This document shows, in pieces, positions 35,438 to 44,986 of a DNA stretch of 64,000 nt. A program made the position numbers and the translations under genes. The notes below the pieces were generated by a model. It was not told where the DNA came from. It made no database searches and worked only from the letters and a program-made list of their open reading frames with translations. Within the stretch, counting starts at the first letter, position 1. Each line of letters begins with the position of its first letter. This stretch comes from JANSYP01 sp039184415 (GTDB taxonomy: Bacteria > Pseudomonadota > Alphaproteobacteria > Rhodobacterales > Rhodobacteraceae): assembly GCA_039184415.1 (NCBI GenBank), contig JBCDBB010000001.1:1-64000 (forward strand). The letters are read 5' to 3'.

Positions 35438-35896
35438 TCACACGATCCGTTGGTCCAACTCCGCCGGGTCCCCGACCTCCACTTGCCAGTAGTCCGCGGC
35501 GCCCTCTGGCAGCCGCGCCAGCACACGGTCGAGGGCGCGCTGATCGACGCAGCGGCGCACCGCCCAGGCGGTATCCGTGATCGCACTCTTCGGGGTCAGG
35601 TTATGGTGCGGGCGCACCGCCTGGACCTCACGGGTCAGTGTCCGGCGGTCCGCAAACGGAGTCGGATACTCCGCCGGAGTCCAGTCCTTGACGAACATCG
35701 CCCGCAACACCGATGGCAGGACGCTCGCGAAGGCCAGCCCCTGCTCCGCGGTCAGGCGGCGGCGAAAGACCTGGAACACGCCATCGACCGCCGTGTAGAC
35801 CATGTTGTCGGATGCCAACCCCATCCGCGCACGGACATCGTCGAGAAAAGCCGAAAACTCCTTGGAGGCATGCCGGTAGGTCCAGGGCATCGGCAT
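35438..35896 (-). CDS. DUF2267 protein
   Basis: 152 residues from the ATG at 35896 (MPMPWTYRHASKEFSAFLDD). A longer form from 35956 is open but has no better site. DUF2267 hallmarks: TAVDGVFQVFRRRLTAEQG, VLPSVLRAMFVKDWTP. The function of the family is unknown. It is convergent with petC. Confidence 0.75.
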   Translation of the reverse strand: MPMPWTYRHASKEFSAFLDDVRARMGLASDNMVYTAVDGVFQVFRRRLTAEQGLAFASVLPSVLRAMFVKDWTPAEYPTPFADRRTLTREVQAVRPHHNLTPKSAITDTAWAVRRCVDQRALDRVLARLPEGAADYWQVEVGDPAELDQRIV

Positions 35897-36040
35897 GGAG
35901 ATCGGTCCGTTCCTTGTGTGAGCAGCGTCCGCCTCATCTATGTCGCCGTACGCCATTTGTCACCGGGGCGGCTTGGGGATAGCTCTTGAGACCGGACTGC
36001 GCCCCAAGTAGACCCACCCGGTCACTGCGAGGTCCGTCCC

Positions 36041-37144
36041 ATGTCGCTCAACAGCTTCGGCCATCTCTTCCGCGTCACCACCTGGGGCGAAAGCCACGGG
36101 CCCGCGCTCGGGGCGACAGTGGACGGCTGCCCGCCGGGAGTGCCGGTCACGGCTGACGCGATTCAGCACTGGCTCGACCGCCGCAAGCCCGGGCAAAGCA
36201 AATACACCACCCAGAGGCGGGAACCCGATGCGGTCGAGATTCTGTCAGGCGTCTTTGAGGGTCTGAGCACCGGAACGCCGATCCAGCTGATGATCCGCAA
36301 CATGGATCAGCGCAGCAAGGATTATGGCGACATCGCCGAGAAATTCCGCCCCGGCCATGCCGACATCACCTACTGGCAGAAATACGGCATCCGCGACTAT
36401 CGGGGCGGCGGACGATCCTCGGCCCGCGAAACCGCCGCGCGAGTGGCCGCGGGCGGGGTGGCGCGCGCGGCGCTCGCAGAACTGCTGCCGGACGTCGCGA
36501 TCACCGGGTGCATGGTGCAGATGGGCCCCCATGCCATCGACCGCGCCCGCTGGGATGACGCAGAGATCGGCCAAAATCCCTTCTGGGTTCCCGACGCGAA
36601 GGCGGCCGAGGACTGGGCCGGCTATCTCGACGGGCTGCGCAAGTCGGGCGACAGCGTCGGCGCAGTGATCGAGGTCCTCGCCAAGGGCATCCCCCCTGGG
36701 CTCGGCGCACCGGTCTATGGCAAGCTGGACACCGATCTGGCCGCCGCGATGATGAGCATCAATGCCGTCAAGGGTGTGGAGATCGGAGATGGCATGGCCG
36801 CGGCCGCCCTTACCGGGAGCGCCAATGCCGATGAAATCACGATGGGTCCCGACGGGCCCCTCTACAGCTCCAACCATGCCGGCGGGATTCTGGGCGGCAT
36901 TTCCACCGGCCAGGAGGTCGTCGTGCGCTTCGCGGTCAAGCCGACCTCCTCGATCCTGACACCGCGCAAGACCATCACGAAATCCGGCGAGGAGACCGAG
37001 ATCGTCACCAAGGGACGGCACGACCCCTGCGTCGGGATCCGCGCCGTGCCGGTGGGCGAGGCGATGATGGCCTGCGTGCTGCTCGACCACTATCTGCTCC
37101 ATCGCGGGCAGGTCGGCCACGGTCCGCGCGGACGGATCGGCTAA
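36041..37144 (+). CDS. aroC: Chorismate synthase
   Basis: Last step of the shikimate pathway, EPSP to chorismate, using reduced FMN. 367 residues. The family signatures are intact: FGHLFRVTTWGESHGPALGA, YRGGGRSSARETAARVAAG and RHDPCVGIRAVPVGEAM. It stands alone here, about 11 kb from hisC-tyrC and 20 kb from the chorismate mutase gene. Confidence 0.98.
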   Translation: MSLNSFGHLFRVTTWGESHGPALGATVDGCPPGVPVTADAIQHWLDRRKPGQSKYTTQRREPDAVEILSGVFEGLSTGTPIQLMIRNMDQRSKDYGDIAEKFRPGHADITYWQKYGIRDYRGGGRSSARETAARVAAGGVARAALAELLPDVAITGCMVQMGPHAIDRARWDDAEIGQNPFWVPDAKAAEDWAGYLDGLRKSGDSVGAVIEVLAKGIPPGLGAPVYGKLDTDLAAAMMSINAVKGVEIGDGMAAAALTGSANADEITMGPDGPLYSSNHAGGILGGISTGQEVVVRFAVKPTSSILTPRKTITKSGEETEIVTKGRHDPCVGIRAVPVGEAMMACVLLDHYLLHRGQVGHGPRGRIG

Positions 37145-37176
37145 GGCCCGTCACACCTGCCGGGCCGCACGCCTCA

Positions 37177-37590
37177 TCAGGAGGTGGTCAGCCCCAGATC
37201 CATCAGCGCCTTGATATCTTCGCGCCGCGGGTTCGCCACCACCCGGCCAAGCTCCTGATCTCCGCGGAGTACGATCAGGGTCGAACGGCGCGGCACGTTC
37301 AGGCGAGCAACGATGTCCGAACCTTTCCATTCGTCCCAGTCCACATCGATAAAGGTGATGCGTTCGACATAGGCCGGGTTCTCGGCCTTAAGCGCCTCGA
37401 TTTGCCGCCCCTGGGCACGACAGGTGGTGCACCAGCTGGCCTTGAAATCGAGAAACACCGTGTCCCCCGCGGCCAGCCGTTCCGTCACCAGACCAGGTTG
37501 GTAGGCCAGCGCGCCGGACCCGGCACGGGCCGGCAGGGCCGCGACAGCGGCGACGGCCGTGGCGGCGGTGAGAAAATGGCGACGATCCAT
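37177..37590 (-). CDS. Exported thioredoxin-fold protein
   Basis: 137 residues. It has an RRHFL-type signal segment (AATAVAAVAALPARA), then a thioredoxin domain with active-site Cys54-Cys57 in FKASWCTTCRAQ and the cis-Pro loop near NVPRRSTLIVL. It follows the CcdA-like gene by 21 bases. The pair probably forms a periplasmic reducing relay in which the membrane protein passes electrons from cytoplasmic thioredoxin to this one. Confidence 0.88.
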   Translation of the reverse strand: MDRRHFLTAATAVAAVAALPARAGSGALAYQPGLVTERLAAGDTVFLDFKASWCTTCRAQGRQIEALKAENPAYVERITFIDVDWDEWKGSDIVARLNVPRRSTLIVLRGDQELGRVVANPRREDIKALMDLGLTTS

Positions 37591-37611
37591 GGGACAGCTC
37601 CTATTGCTGGA

Positions 37612-38325
37612 TCAGAGGGAAACGGACAGGTCCTGCAGCCACACCGGCATCACATCGAGCGCCCAGGCTTCGAGCCGGTAGTGCAGACCAAAGAGAATGG
37701 CGAAGCCGACTGCGACGAAGACCACACCGAGAATGGGCCGCGACGCCGTGGCGATCCGGTGCATCAACGCCTGGTTGCGCATCAGGGCCGCCCGTGCACC
37801 GTAGCCGATCGCGAGGATCAGCGTCGCCACTCCGAGCGCAAAAACCGCCATGATCGACCCGGCCTTGAACAGGCTCTCGCCCTGGCTGGCCAGCGCGATG
37901 GCCCCGCCCAGCGTCGGGCCGACACAGGGGCTCCAGACCGCGCCGAGCAGTAGACCGCCAAGAAACTGGCCCTTGAGGCTGGTATGGTCGAGACTGTCCA
38001 TGCGGGTGTCCGCGGCGCCAGCCGCCCCGGCCGTCACGGCGGCAAAACCAGCGGAAAAACGCGGCACCAGCAGCACCAGACCAAAGCCGATCATAACGAC
38101 CGCACCGGCCTGCGCCACGGTTTCGGGCGAAAGCCCGACCAGATGCCCCGCCGCGGCCACGCCGACACCCAGGGCCACAAAGGAGATTCCCATGCCCGCG
38201 GCCAGCGCCACGGGTCCGAGCTTGTCAGCCTGCAGCGAACTGGCCAGCACAATGGGCAGAACGGGCAACACGCAGGGGTTGATCAGGGTCAGCAGACCGG
38301 CGGCATATGCAAAGATGTATTCCAT
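37612..38325 (-). CDS. ccdA: CcdA/DsbD-type membrane thiol-disulfide transporter
   Basis: 237 residues from ATG 38325; ATG 38331 and GTG 38334 are alternatives. Six membrane helices. The redox cysteines are in INPCVLPVLPIVLASS (helix 1) and AVWSPCVGPTLGGAIALAS (helix 4), the CcdA pattern. It transfers reducing power across the inner membrane to periplasmic thioredoxin-like partners, here most likely the downstream gene product, for heme-protein maturation or disulfide repair. Confidence 0.88.
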   Translation of the reverse strand: MEYIFAYAAGLLTLINPCVLPVLPIVLASSLQADKLGPVALAAGMGISFVALGVGVAAAGHLVGLSPETVAQAGAVVMIGFGLVLLVPRFSAGFAAVTAGAAGAADTRMDSLDHTSLKGQFLGGLLLGAVWSPCVGPTLGGAIALASQGESLFKAGSIMAVFALGVATLILAIGYGARAALMRNQALMHRIATASRPILGVVFVAVGFAILFGLHYRLEAWALDVMPVWLQDLSVSL

Positions 38326-38393
38326 GGCCATCACGTGGCATTGCCGTTGCGGAATGTCACATGACGTTCGGCTCGCCGGGACTCACATGCGCG

Positions 38394-39269
38394 TCAGCTG
38401 GTGCCCTCGCCCGCACGCGAGAGTTGCACCATCAGGATCCCGCCCGTCACGATCGCAACGCCGAGCAGGTCGAGCAGCGTGACCCGTTCCCCCAGCAACA
38501 ATGCCGCGATGAGCACACCGAAGACCGGGTTGAGAAAGTGAAAGGTCGCTGCGCGCACGGCCCCGATGCGGTTGACCAGCGCGAACCACACCACCGTCGC
38601 CGCGAGCCCCGGCACAAGGATCGTGTAGCTGAAGGCCAGTACCAGCGGTACCGAGAGCGCGACGTGATGGTCCTCGGTCAAGAGCACGACAGGCAGCAGC
38701 GCGGCGCCACCGACCAGCATCTGCAGCCCCACGACCATCAAGAGGTTGCCGCCCGACCCGGTGCTGCGCACCGTCAGCGTGGCCACCGCCAGCGCCGCCA
38801 CGCCGATCCCGCAATAGACGAGCCCCAGCGGATCGGCGCCGCCCGTGATCCGCGCGCCCAGGATCACGCAGACGCCGAGGAGTCCGGCGGCCAGCCCAGC
38901 CCAGCCCAGCAGTCGTATGCGCGCCCCGAAGAGCGCCCAGCCGAGTCCGGCTGCGATCAGCGGCATGGTCGAGGCGATGATCGCCGCCAGCGACGCCTCC
39001 ACGCTCTGCATGGCGACGAAGAAGAGGCCCAGATAGAGCGCGTTCTGGCATATCCCGAAGATCGCCACGGACCGCCATTGCCGGGCCGACAGCCGCCAGC
39101 TCTGCCCATAGAGCAGGCCCAACCCCACGGCGATCAGCCCCGACAGGGCAAAGCGCAGCGCCAGCGCCGACAGCGGCGGCGCGTCGGCCACGATGATCCG
39201 CGCCGACGAAAATGCCGACGACCACATGACGGCAAAGGCCAGCCCCATTCCGATGGCGCGCCAGTCCAT
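38394..39269 (-). CDS. EamA/DMT-family transporter
   Basis: 291 residues from ATG 39269, which has GGGAG eight bases upstream. Ten membrane helices in two EamA repeats (GLAFAVMWSSAFSSARIIVA; LNPVFGVLIAALLLGERVTL). It is a drug/metabolite exporter of unknown substrate. A terminator for the upstream HU gene sits just before its start, so it probably has its own promoter. Confidence 0.92.
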   Translation of the reverse strand: MDWRAIGMGLAFAVMWSSAFSSARIIVADAPPLSALALRFALSGLIAVGLGLLYGQSWRLSARQWRSVAIFGICQNALYLGLFFVAMQSVEASLAAIIASTMPLIAAGLGWALFGARIRLLGWAGLAAGLLGVCVILGARITGGADPLGLVYCGIGVAALAVATLTVRSTGSGGNLLMVVGLQMLVGGAALLPVVLLTEDHHVALSVPLVLAFSYTILVPGLAATVVWFALVNRIGAVRAATFHFLNPVFGVLIAALLLGERVTLLDLLGVAIVTGGILMVQLSRAGEGTS

Positions 39270-39283
39270 GGCCCACTCCCACG

Positions 39284-39309
39284 AAAAAGGGCCGCGCATC
39301 GCGACCCTT
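39284..39309 (-). terminator. Rho-independent terminator of the HU gene
   Basis: On the minus strand GGGTCGCG, ATG loop, CGCGGCCC and TTTTT form an eight-pair stem with one T-G pair, starting about 26 bases after the HU stop. Confidence 0.85.
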
Positions 39310-39334
39310 CGTACCAGTCCCGATTTACGGGATG

Positions 39335-39622
39335 TCAGACGTTAACGCTGTCCTTGAGCGGCTTGGCGATGGTCACCTTCACGACCTTGTCGGCGTCTTT
39401 CTTGATCTGCTCGCCGGTCTGGGGATTGCGGACCATGCGCTCGGGCCGCTCCCGGCAATAGAACTTGCCGATACCCGGGATCGTTACTGCACCGCCACCG
39501 CTGACTTCTTTGCTGATCACACCCGCAATCGCGTCCAGAGCGGCGCCCGCGGCTTTCTTGTCTGTACCCATTTCCTCAGCCAATGCTGCTACGAGCTGGG
39601 TCTTTGTCATCGGTTTGGTCAC
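39335..39622 (-). CDS. hup: HU-family DNA-binding protein
   Basis: 95 residues from GTG 39622 with GGAGG five bases upstream. The fold pattern is TKTQLVAALAEEMGTDKKAA, VTIPGIGKFYCRERPERMVR (beta-arm region) and NPQTGEQIKK. A histone-like nucleoid protein that bends DNA. It is monocistronic, with its own terminator. Confidence 0.95.
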   Translation of the reverse strand: MTKPMTKTQLVAALAEEMGTDKKAAGAALDAIAGVISKEVSGGGAVTIPGIGKFYCRERPERMVRNPQTGEQIKKDADKVVKVTIAKPLKDSVNV

Positions 39623-39747
39623 ATTTGCCTCCGTTTGTGCCTGTGTTTTTGGTTGGTTTGGCCACTTAACGGCAATCGAATCCCCGGCACAACGGCTGGA
39701 GCCTTGTTTTTAAGGGCTCAAGCGCGTTTTTTCGTAAAAAATCGGCC

Positions 39748-41223
39748 TCAGAGGAAGGCTGTCTCTTCAAAACTGCGCAATTTCCGGCTGTGGATGCGCT
39801 CGAGGGGCATTTCGCGGATCAGCTCCATCGCGCGGATCCCGATCTCGAGATGGCGTGCAACCTGGGTCCGGTAGAAGTCCGAGGCCATCCCCGGCAGTTT
39901 CAATTCGCCATGGAGCGGCTTGTCGGACACGCACAGAAGCGTGCCGTAAGGCACCCGGAACCGGAACCCGTTCGCGGCGATTGTTGCGCTCTCCATATCC
40001 AGCGCCACGGCGCGAGACTGCGACAGGCGTTGAACGGGCCCGGAATTGTCGCGGAGCTCCCAGTTGCGGTTGTCGACCGAGGCCACGGTTCCGGTGCGCA
40101 TGATCCGCTTAAGCTCGAACCCGTCGATGCTGCTGATCTCCTCAACCGCCTGCTGCAGGGCAATCTGGATCTCAGCGAGCGGCGGGATCGGCACCCAGAC
40201 CGGCAGGTCGTCGTCCAGCACGTGATCCTCGCGCAGATAGGCGTGGGCCAGCACATAGTCCCCCAGCCGCTGGGTGTTGCGTAGCCCCGCACAGTGCCCG
40301 ACCATCAGCCAGGCATGGGGCCGCAGCACGGCAATATGGTCGGTCGCCGTCTTGGCGTTGGACGGGCCCACCCCGATATTGACGAGGCTGATCCCGGCCT
40401 CGCCCGCGCGCTTGAGATGATAGGTCGGCATCTGGGGCATCTTGGCAGGATGCAACAGTTCGTCCTCGGGACCCGTGATCTCGGCGTCACCCGGCCCCAC
40501 CAGCGCAGTATAGCCCTGCGAGGGGTCCGCGAGCATCCGGCGCGCGTAGGCTTCGAACTCCTCGACATAGAACTGATAGTTGGTGAAGAGGATATGGTTC
40601 TGGAAATGCCTGGCGTCGGTCGCCGTGTAATGCGCCAGCCGCGCGAGCGAATAGTCCACCCGAGGGGCGGTAAAGGGCGCAAGCGGCATGGTCCCGTCCG
40701 GCAGGGCCGGGGCCACGCCGTTGACGATGTCGTCGTTGGTCGTCGTCAGGTCCGGCACGTCGAAATAGTCGCGCAGGGGAAAGGACAGCGCGCCCTCGTG
40801 AGGCACCGGGCGCCCGGCAAGGGCAAAATGCAGCGGCATCGGCGTGTCCGACCAGCCGACGGTCACGGGCACGTCATGGTTCCGCTGCACCAGATCGATC
40901 TGCTGCCGCAGATAGTTGGCGAACAGATCAGGCCGCGTGATGGTCGCGGAGTACTCTCCCGGCCCCGGTGCGTGACCAAAGCTCAGCCGGCTGTCGATCG
41001 TGGCATGGGTGTCCACCGACAGGTGAAGCTTCGGATAGAACGCCCGGTGCCGCAGCGCCTCCTGCGGGGCCGCCAGCACACGCTCAAAGGCTTCGCGCAG
41101 AAACCCCGTCGCCGTGTCATAGCGGGTCCCGAGCTCCGCAACCGCGGCATCGGCATCGGTGAAGCTGCGGTCCGCCTCCTTAGGCGGGGTGAGAATCCGG
41201 GCGTTGTCCGAAGGGCTGACCAT
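39748..41223 (-). CDS. amn: AMP nucleosidase
   Basis: 491 residues from ATG 41223 (E. coli Amn has 484). The frame opens upstream but that part is not conserved. It has an N-terminal regulatory domain (HLSVDTHATIDSRLSFGHAP) and a C-terminal phosphorylase-like catalytic domain (ISLVNIGVGPSNAKTATDHI; AVALDMESATIAANGFRFRV). It cleaves AMP to adenine and ribose-5-phosphate and controls the adenylate pool. Confidence 0.95.
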   Translation of the reverse strand: MVSPSDNARILTPPKEADRSFTDADAAVAELGTRYDTATGFLREAFERVLAAPQEALRHRAFYPKLHLSVDTHATIDSRLSFGHAPGPGEYSATITRPDLFANYLRQQIDLVQRNHDVPVTVGWSDTPMPLHFALAGRPVPHEGALSFPLRDYFDVPDLTTTNDDIVNGVAPALPDGTMPLAPFTAPRVDYSLARLAHYTATDARHFQNHILFTNYQFYVEEFEAYARRMLADPSQGYTALVGPGDAEITGPEDELLHPAKMPQMPTYHLKRAGEAGISLVNIGVGPSNAKTATDHIAVLRPHAWLMVGHCAGLRNTQRLGDYVLAHAYLREDHVLDDDLPVWVPIPPLAEIQIALQQAVEEISSIDGFELKRIMRTGTVASVDNRNWELRDNSGPVQRLSQSRAVALDMESATIAANGFRFRVPYGTLLCVSDKPLHGELKLPGMASDFYRTQVARHLEIGIRAMELIREMPLERIHSRKLRSFEETAFL

Positions 41224-41316
41224 GTCTGAATGTCCTGCAAGCGGTGTGCGGACCAGACACAAGCGCCGCGCCCGCTGCAAGGGGCAATTCGCGCGCCCCG
41301 GCCAGCGCGCGGCGGC

Positions 41317-43161
41317 TCACCGTTCGGTCAGCTTGATCTCGATCCGGCGGTTGCGCGCCCGTGCCTCGGGCGTGTCTGCGGCGTCGACCGGCTGGAACTC
41401 CGCGAATCCCGTTGCCGCCAGACGGTCGGGCGGAAACCCGTACGCGTCGATGAGGAACTGCACCACGGACAGCGCACGGCCCTGGCTCAGCTCCCAATTG
41501 TCCCGAAAGCGCCCGCCGCCGCTGACCGGCACATCGTCGGTATGCCCGTCGACGCGGATGATCCAGTTCAATTCCGAAGGCAGATCCTCCGACACCTCGC
41601 GCAGGACCGCGCCGACCTTTGCGATCTCGGTCGCGCCTTCGAAGGACAGTTGCGCCGAACCGCTCTCGAAAAGCACTTCGGAGGAAAACACGAACCGGTC
41701 GCCGACGATCTGCACGCCCTCCAGATCGCCCAGCACCTCGCGCAGGCGCCCGAAAAAGTCAGACCGGTAGTTCTCGAGACGCTGGGCTTCCCGGGCCAGG
41801 CGCTCCGCCTCCTCCTGAAGCCGGATACGTTCGGCTTCCTCGAGATCTGCGCGGCGACGCTGCTCGCTCGCAGCCTGGGCCAGGGCCGCATTGAGGCGCG
41901 TGCCCAGGGACTCGATCTGGACCTGCGCTTCGCTGTCGCGCGCCTCCGCGGCATCGAGCAGACCCTGCAGATTGCCCAGCTGGGCGCGCAGATCGGCGAC
42001 TTGCTGATTCAGCAGTGCCATATCCCGGGCCGCATCGGCGCTGGCCTGTTCGGCCTCGGCAATTGTCCGGTCGGCGGCGGCAAGCAGCGCCTCGCGCCGC
42101 TCCGCCTCGCTCAGCGCCGCATCCGCTTCGGCTTCAGCGGCGGCGCGACGCGCCTCCGCCTCCGCACGGCGCGCCTCGGCTTCGGCGAAGGCCGCTTCGG
42201 CCGCAGCGCGCGCGGCATCCGCATCCTCGGCGGTCCCGGCGGACAAGGCCCGGGCGGCCTCTGCCTCGGTCAGGGCGGCCAGAGCCTCCTCCCGCGCAGC
42301 CTCCGCTTCGGCCCGGGCCGCCTGGGCGCGCTCGCGGGCCAGTTCCGCGGCAGCCAGAAGCGTCAGGGTGTCCTCGGCCTCCTGCCTCTGTGCCTCGAGT
42401 GCGAGCGACATGCTGGTCAGTTCCGCATCCGCGTTGGCGAGCCGTTCGCGCAGCGCCTCCGCGGCGGCGGCCTCGGCCAGACGCGCGGCTTCGGCATCCG
42501 ACAGCGCCTCAGCCTGCGCCGCCGCCTCGGCTTCGCTCTCGGCGGCAATCTCGGCCTGCTGCGCCTCAAGATCCGCGATCATCGCCTCCAGCGCCTCGCG
42601 CCGGGCGGCATCGAGACGGGCCGCTTCAGTACCGGCATCGATCTCGTCGCGCGCCTGGGCCAGCGCCAGATCGAGCGCGGCCGCCTCGTCCATCGCCTCA
42701 ACGCGCGCGCTCTCGGACGCCTGAAGGTCGCCCTCCAACTCGTCGATTATGCCCAATGCGGCGTCCCGGTCGGCCAGAAGCGTGATGACCTGGGTCTGCA
42801 GATCGCCCAACTCTTCGGCCTGGCGCTGCGCCCGCGCGGCGAGCGACGCCATCAGGGTTTCCTGAAGGGCAGCATCGGATTGCGCGTCTTCCAGATCGCC
42901 CTCAAGCCCTGCGACCTGGTCCTCCAGCCCCTCGGCGCGCTGTTGTTCGACCCCGAGTGCGCGGCCCAACTCGATCACCCGCGCGGTCAGCCGGTCGAGT
43001 TCCGTCTCCTGGCCAAGGATCTCTTCGGACTGGATCGACTGAACCACCATGAAGATCGTCAGGACGAAAATCAGCACCAGAAGCAGCGCGGTCATCGCAT
43101 CGACGAAACCGGGCCATATGGAGGCCTGAAACCGCTGCCCGCTGCGCCGCGCCAGGGCCAT
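41317..43161 (-). CDS. MotB/OmpA-like protein with an extremely long coiled coil
   Basis: 614 residues from ATG 43161, with GGAGG eight bases upstream inside the end of the preceding gene. One membrane helix near residues 17-41 (FVDAMTALLLVLIFVLTIFM) carries an Asp at the position of the proton-binding Asp of MotB. About 400 residues of Ala/Glu/Arg-rich coiled coil follow, then an OmpA peptidoglycan-binding domain (VDGHTDDVPV; QGRALSVVQFLIDAYGFPPD; NRRIEIKL). With the MotA-like protein encoded just upstream it should form an ion-driven unit fixed to the cell wall. Its load is unknown. Confidence 0.88.
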   Translation of the reverse strand: MALARRSGQRFQASIWPGFVDAMTALLLVLIFVLTIFMVVQSIQSEEILGQETELDRLTARVIELGRALGVEQQRAEGLEDQVAGLEGDLEDAQSDAALQETLMASLAARAQRQAEELGDLQTQVITLLADRDAALGIIDELEGDLQASESARVEAMDEAAALDLALAQARDEIDAGTEAARLDAARREALEAMIADLEAQQAEIAAESEAEAAAQAEALSDAEAARLAEAAAAEALRERLANADAELTSMSLALEAQRQEAEDTLTLLAAAELARERAQAARAEAEAAREEALAALTEAEAARALSAGTAEDADAARAAAEAAFAEAEARRAEAEARRAAAEAEADAALSEAERREALLAAADRTIAEAEQASADAARDMALLNQQVADLRAQLGNLQGLLDAAEARDSEAQVQIESLGTRLNAALAQAASEQRRRADLEEAERIRLQEEAERLAREAQRLENYRSDFFGRLREVLGDLEGVQIVGDRFVFSSEVLFESGSAQLSFEGATEIAKVGAVLREVSEDLPSELNWIIRVDGHTDDVPVSGGGRFRDNWELSQGRALSVVQFLIDAYGFPPDRLAATGFAEFQPVDAADTPEARARNRRIEIKLTER

Positions 43162-43165
43162 GGGC

Positions 43166-44353
43166 TCAGCCTCCGCCGCCACCACCACCGTCGCCGGTGG
43201 CGCGTTCGATCACATCGGTCAGCCGCTTCAAATCGTGGCGCAACTCGCCCAGCGTTTCCTGACGTCCGGCACTGAGTTCTTCGAGGATCCTCAGCATCTG
43301 CACATCGATGCTCCGCAGACGCATCTTGGTCTCGGCATCCTCTCCGGCGGTTTCCTCGCGCTGGGCGAGCGCCACGATCAGCTGCTCCTGGCCTTCCGCG
43401 ATCCGCGCCAGGGCGGCTGCGGTCGCATCCCCGGCCTCAAGCCGCGCGCCCAGCCCCGCGACCGAAGCCGCGATCTCTCCCAGCCGCGCGTCGAGCTTGT
43501 CGCGTGTCTCGTCGGACCGTTCGATCACCGCCTGCATCGACGCGGTCTGACCGTCCATCGCCTCCAGAAGAGCGCCCAGAATGGCCTGCTCGGGGCTTGC
43601 GTCGCCCTCCCCGTCCGGCCCGGCAAACCCGAGCCGGGTAAAGGTCGATAGCCATTCCTCAAGCTCTCGGTAGAAGCGGTTCTGACCGTGCCCGGCCAGC
43701 AGCTCCAGGAGACCCACCACCAGCGACCCAGCCAGCCCCAGCAGCGATGAGGCAAAGGCCGTGCCCATCCCGCCAAGCTGGCGTTCCAAACCGCCGATCA
43801 GCCGGGCGAAGACGGCGGTGCTCTCCTCGCCATCCTGGGGCGCCAGCGACCGGATCGTGTCGACCACCGCCGGCACGGTCGTGGCCAGCCCGTAGAAGGT
43901 GCCCAGAAGCCCCAGAAAGATCAGCAGATTGACGATGTAGCGCGTGATGTCGCGCGCCTCGTCGATGCGGGTGGCGACCGAATCGAGGATCGAGCGCGCC
44001 GAGGAGGCCCCGATCTGCGCCGTCGCCCCGCGCGAGCCCAGCAGCGCTGCCAGCGGTGCCAGCAGCCGTGGGGCGTCCCCCATCTCGGTCTTGTCGCGGT
44101 GGCGCACGAAGCTCTCGATCCAACCGACCGAGGAAAAAAGCTGCAGCACCTGCCAGAAGCACGCCAGCACACCGACGACGAAGACCGTCCCGATGACCCC
44201 GTTCAGCCAAGGGTTGGCCAAAAAGACCGGCGCAACCCGCGGATAGGCGACATAGGCGCCGGCGACGAAAGCCGCGACCACCAGCAGCATCGTCACGATC
44301 TGCCGGGTCGGCCGGGTAAAGCGGGGCGTCAGGGTGCGTTCGGGCGCTCTCAT
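43166..44353 (-). CDS. MotA/TolQ/ExbB-type proton channel protein
   Basis: 395 residues. Three or four membrane helices, with the channel-type core ITRYIVNLLIFLGLLGTFYG and AFASSLLGLAGSLVVGLLEL. A C-terminal cytoplasmic coiled-coil part (KLDARLGEIAASVAGLGARL) ends in a Gly run. It overlaps the chaC-like stop upstream by four bases and is followed after four bases by its MotB/OmpA-like partner. The pair resembles MotAB and ZorAB in design, but no flagellar or Zorya effector genes are adjacent. Confidence 0.87.
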   Translation of the reverse strand: MRAPERTLTPRFTRPTRQIVTMLLVVAAFVAGAYVAYPRVAPVFLANPWLNGVIGTVFVVGVLACFWQVLQLFSSVGWIESFVRHRDKTEMGDAPRLLAPLAALLGSRGATAQIGASSARSILDSVATRIDEARDITRYIVNLLIFLGLLGTFYGLATTVPAVVDTIRSLAPQDGEESTAVFARLIGGLERQLGGMGTAFASSLLGLAGSLVVGLLELLAGHGQNRFYRELEEWLSTFTRLGFAGPDGEGDASPEQAILGALLEAMDGQTASMQAVIERSDETRDKLDARLGEIAASVAGLGARLEAGDATAAALARIAEGQEQLIVALAQREETAGEDAETKMRLRSIDVQMLRILEELSAGRQETLGELRHDLKRLTDVIERATGDGGGGGGG

Positions 44354-44916
44354 GGGGCGGCCTCGTCTGATTTGATGCGGCGCACCCGGTCGGCCAGCCA
44401 GTCCAGATCGGGGTCGGGCAGCGCCAGTTCGTGTAAATGCTCCACTGTGTTGTAGAGATAGGCGTCATTGGGCCCCCGCCCGCCCACGGCCTGCGCGATC
44501 ACCTCGGCCTGACGTTCCAGCGGCAGCCCCCCGCAATACTGCACATGGGTCGGATCAACGACGTAGGTCAGCGCCTCGACCTCGCGCCCGTCGCGCAAGG
44601 ACAGGGTTACCCGCCGCTCCAGATAGGCCGAAGAGATCAGCTCCCGCTCCCGCAGCACCGCCAGCGTCTCGTCCGCGCCCTCTTGGCCGATCCCGAACGC
44701 CACACCGGCACAGCGTGCGCCGGGCTGGGCATCCAGCGCCAGCACAAGGCCGGGATCCTCTTCGGTCCCGCGATGGTGAATCGACCACATGCAGAACGAG
44801 CGGTGCCAGCCGGTCAGCGTAGCCAGCTGCCGGTCCACAGGCGTGAACCCCGGATGCCACATCAGCGATCCGTACCCGAAGACCCACAGCGCCACGTCGC
44901 CGTCCTGATCTGTCAT
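44350..44916 (-). CDS. ChaC-like gamma-glutamylcyclotransferase
   Basis: 188 residues. The N-terminal motif VFGYGSLMWHPGF is the ChaC/GGCT substrate loop, with a WSIHHRGTEEDPGLVLALD core. It likely releases 5-oxoproline from glutathione. The last four bases overlap the start of the proton-channel gene (ATGA), so the three genes form one operon. Confidence 0.92.
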   Translation of the reverse strand: MTDQDGDVALWVFGYGSLMWHPGFTPVDRQLATLTGWHRSFCMWSIHHRGTEEDPGLVLALDAQPGARCAGVAFGIGQEGADETLAVLRERELISSAYLERRVTLSLRDGREVEALTYVVDPTHVQYCGGLPLERQAEVIAQAVGGRGPNDAYLYNTVEHLHELALPDPDLDWLADRVRRIKSDEAAP

Positions 44917-44986
44917 GCCTGCCCGACTGGTCCTTTGTTACAAGGCCTTGTAAACACCAGCGCGCCCGGAACCGAAAGGCCCGCCC

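Noticed and set aside
37145..37166. Terminator after aroC
   Set aside because: GGCCCG/CGGGCC can pair around a ten-base loop, but there is no T-run on either strand.
41317..44353. Zorya defence system (ZorAB)
   Set aside because: The two proteins resemble ZorA and ZorB in design, but no ZorC/ZorD or ZorE effector gene is adjacent. The neighbour is a ChaC-like gene.
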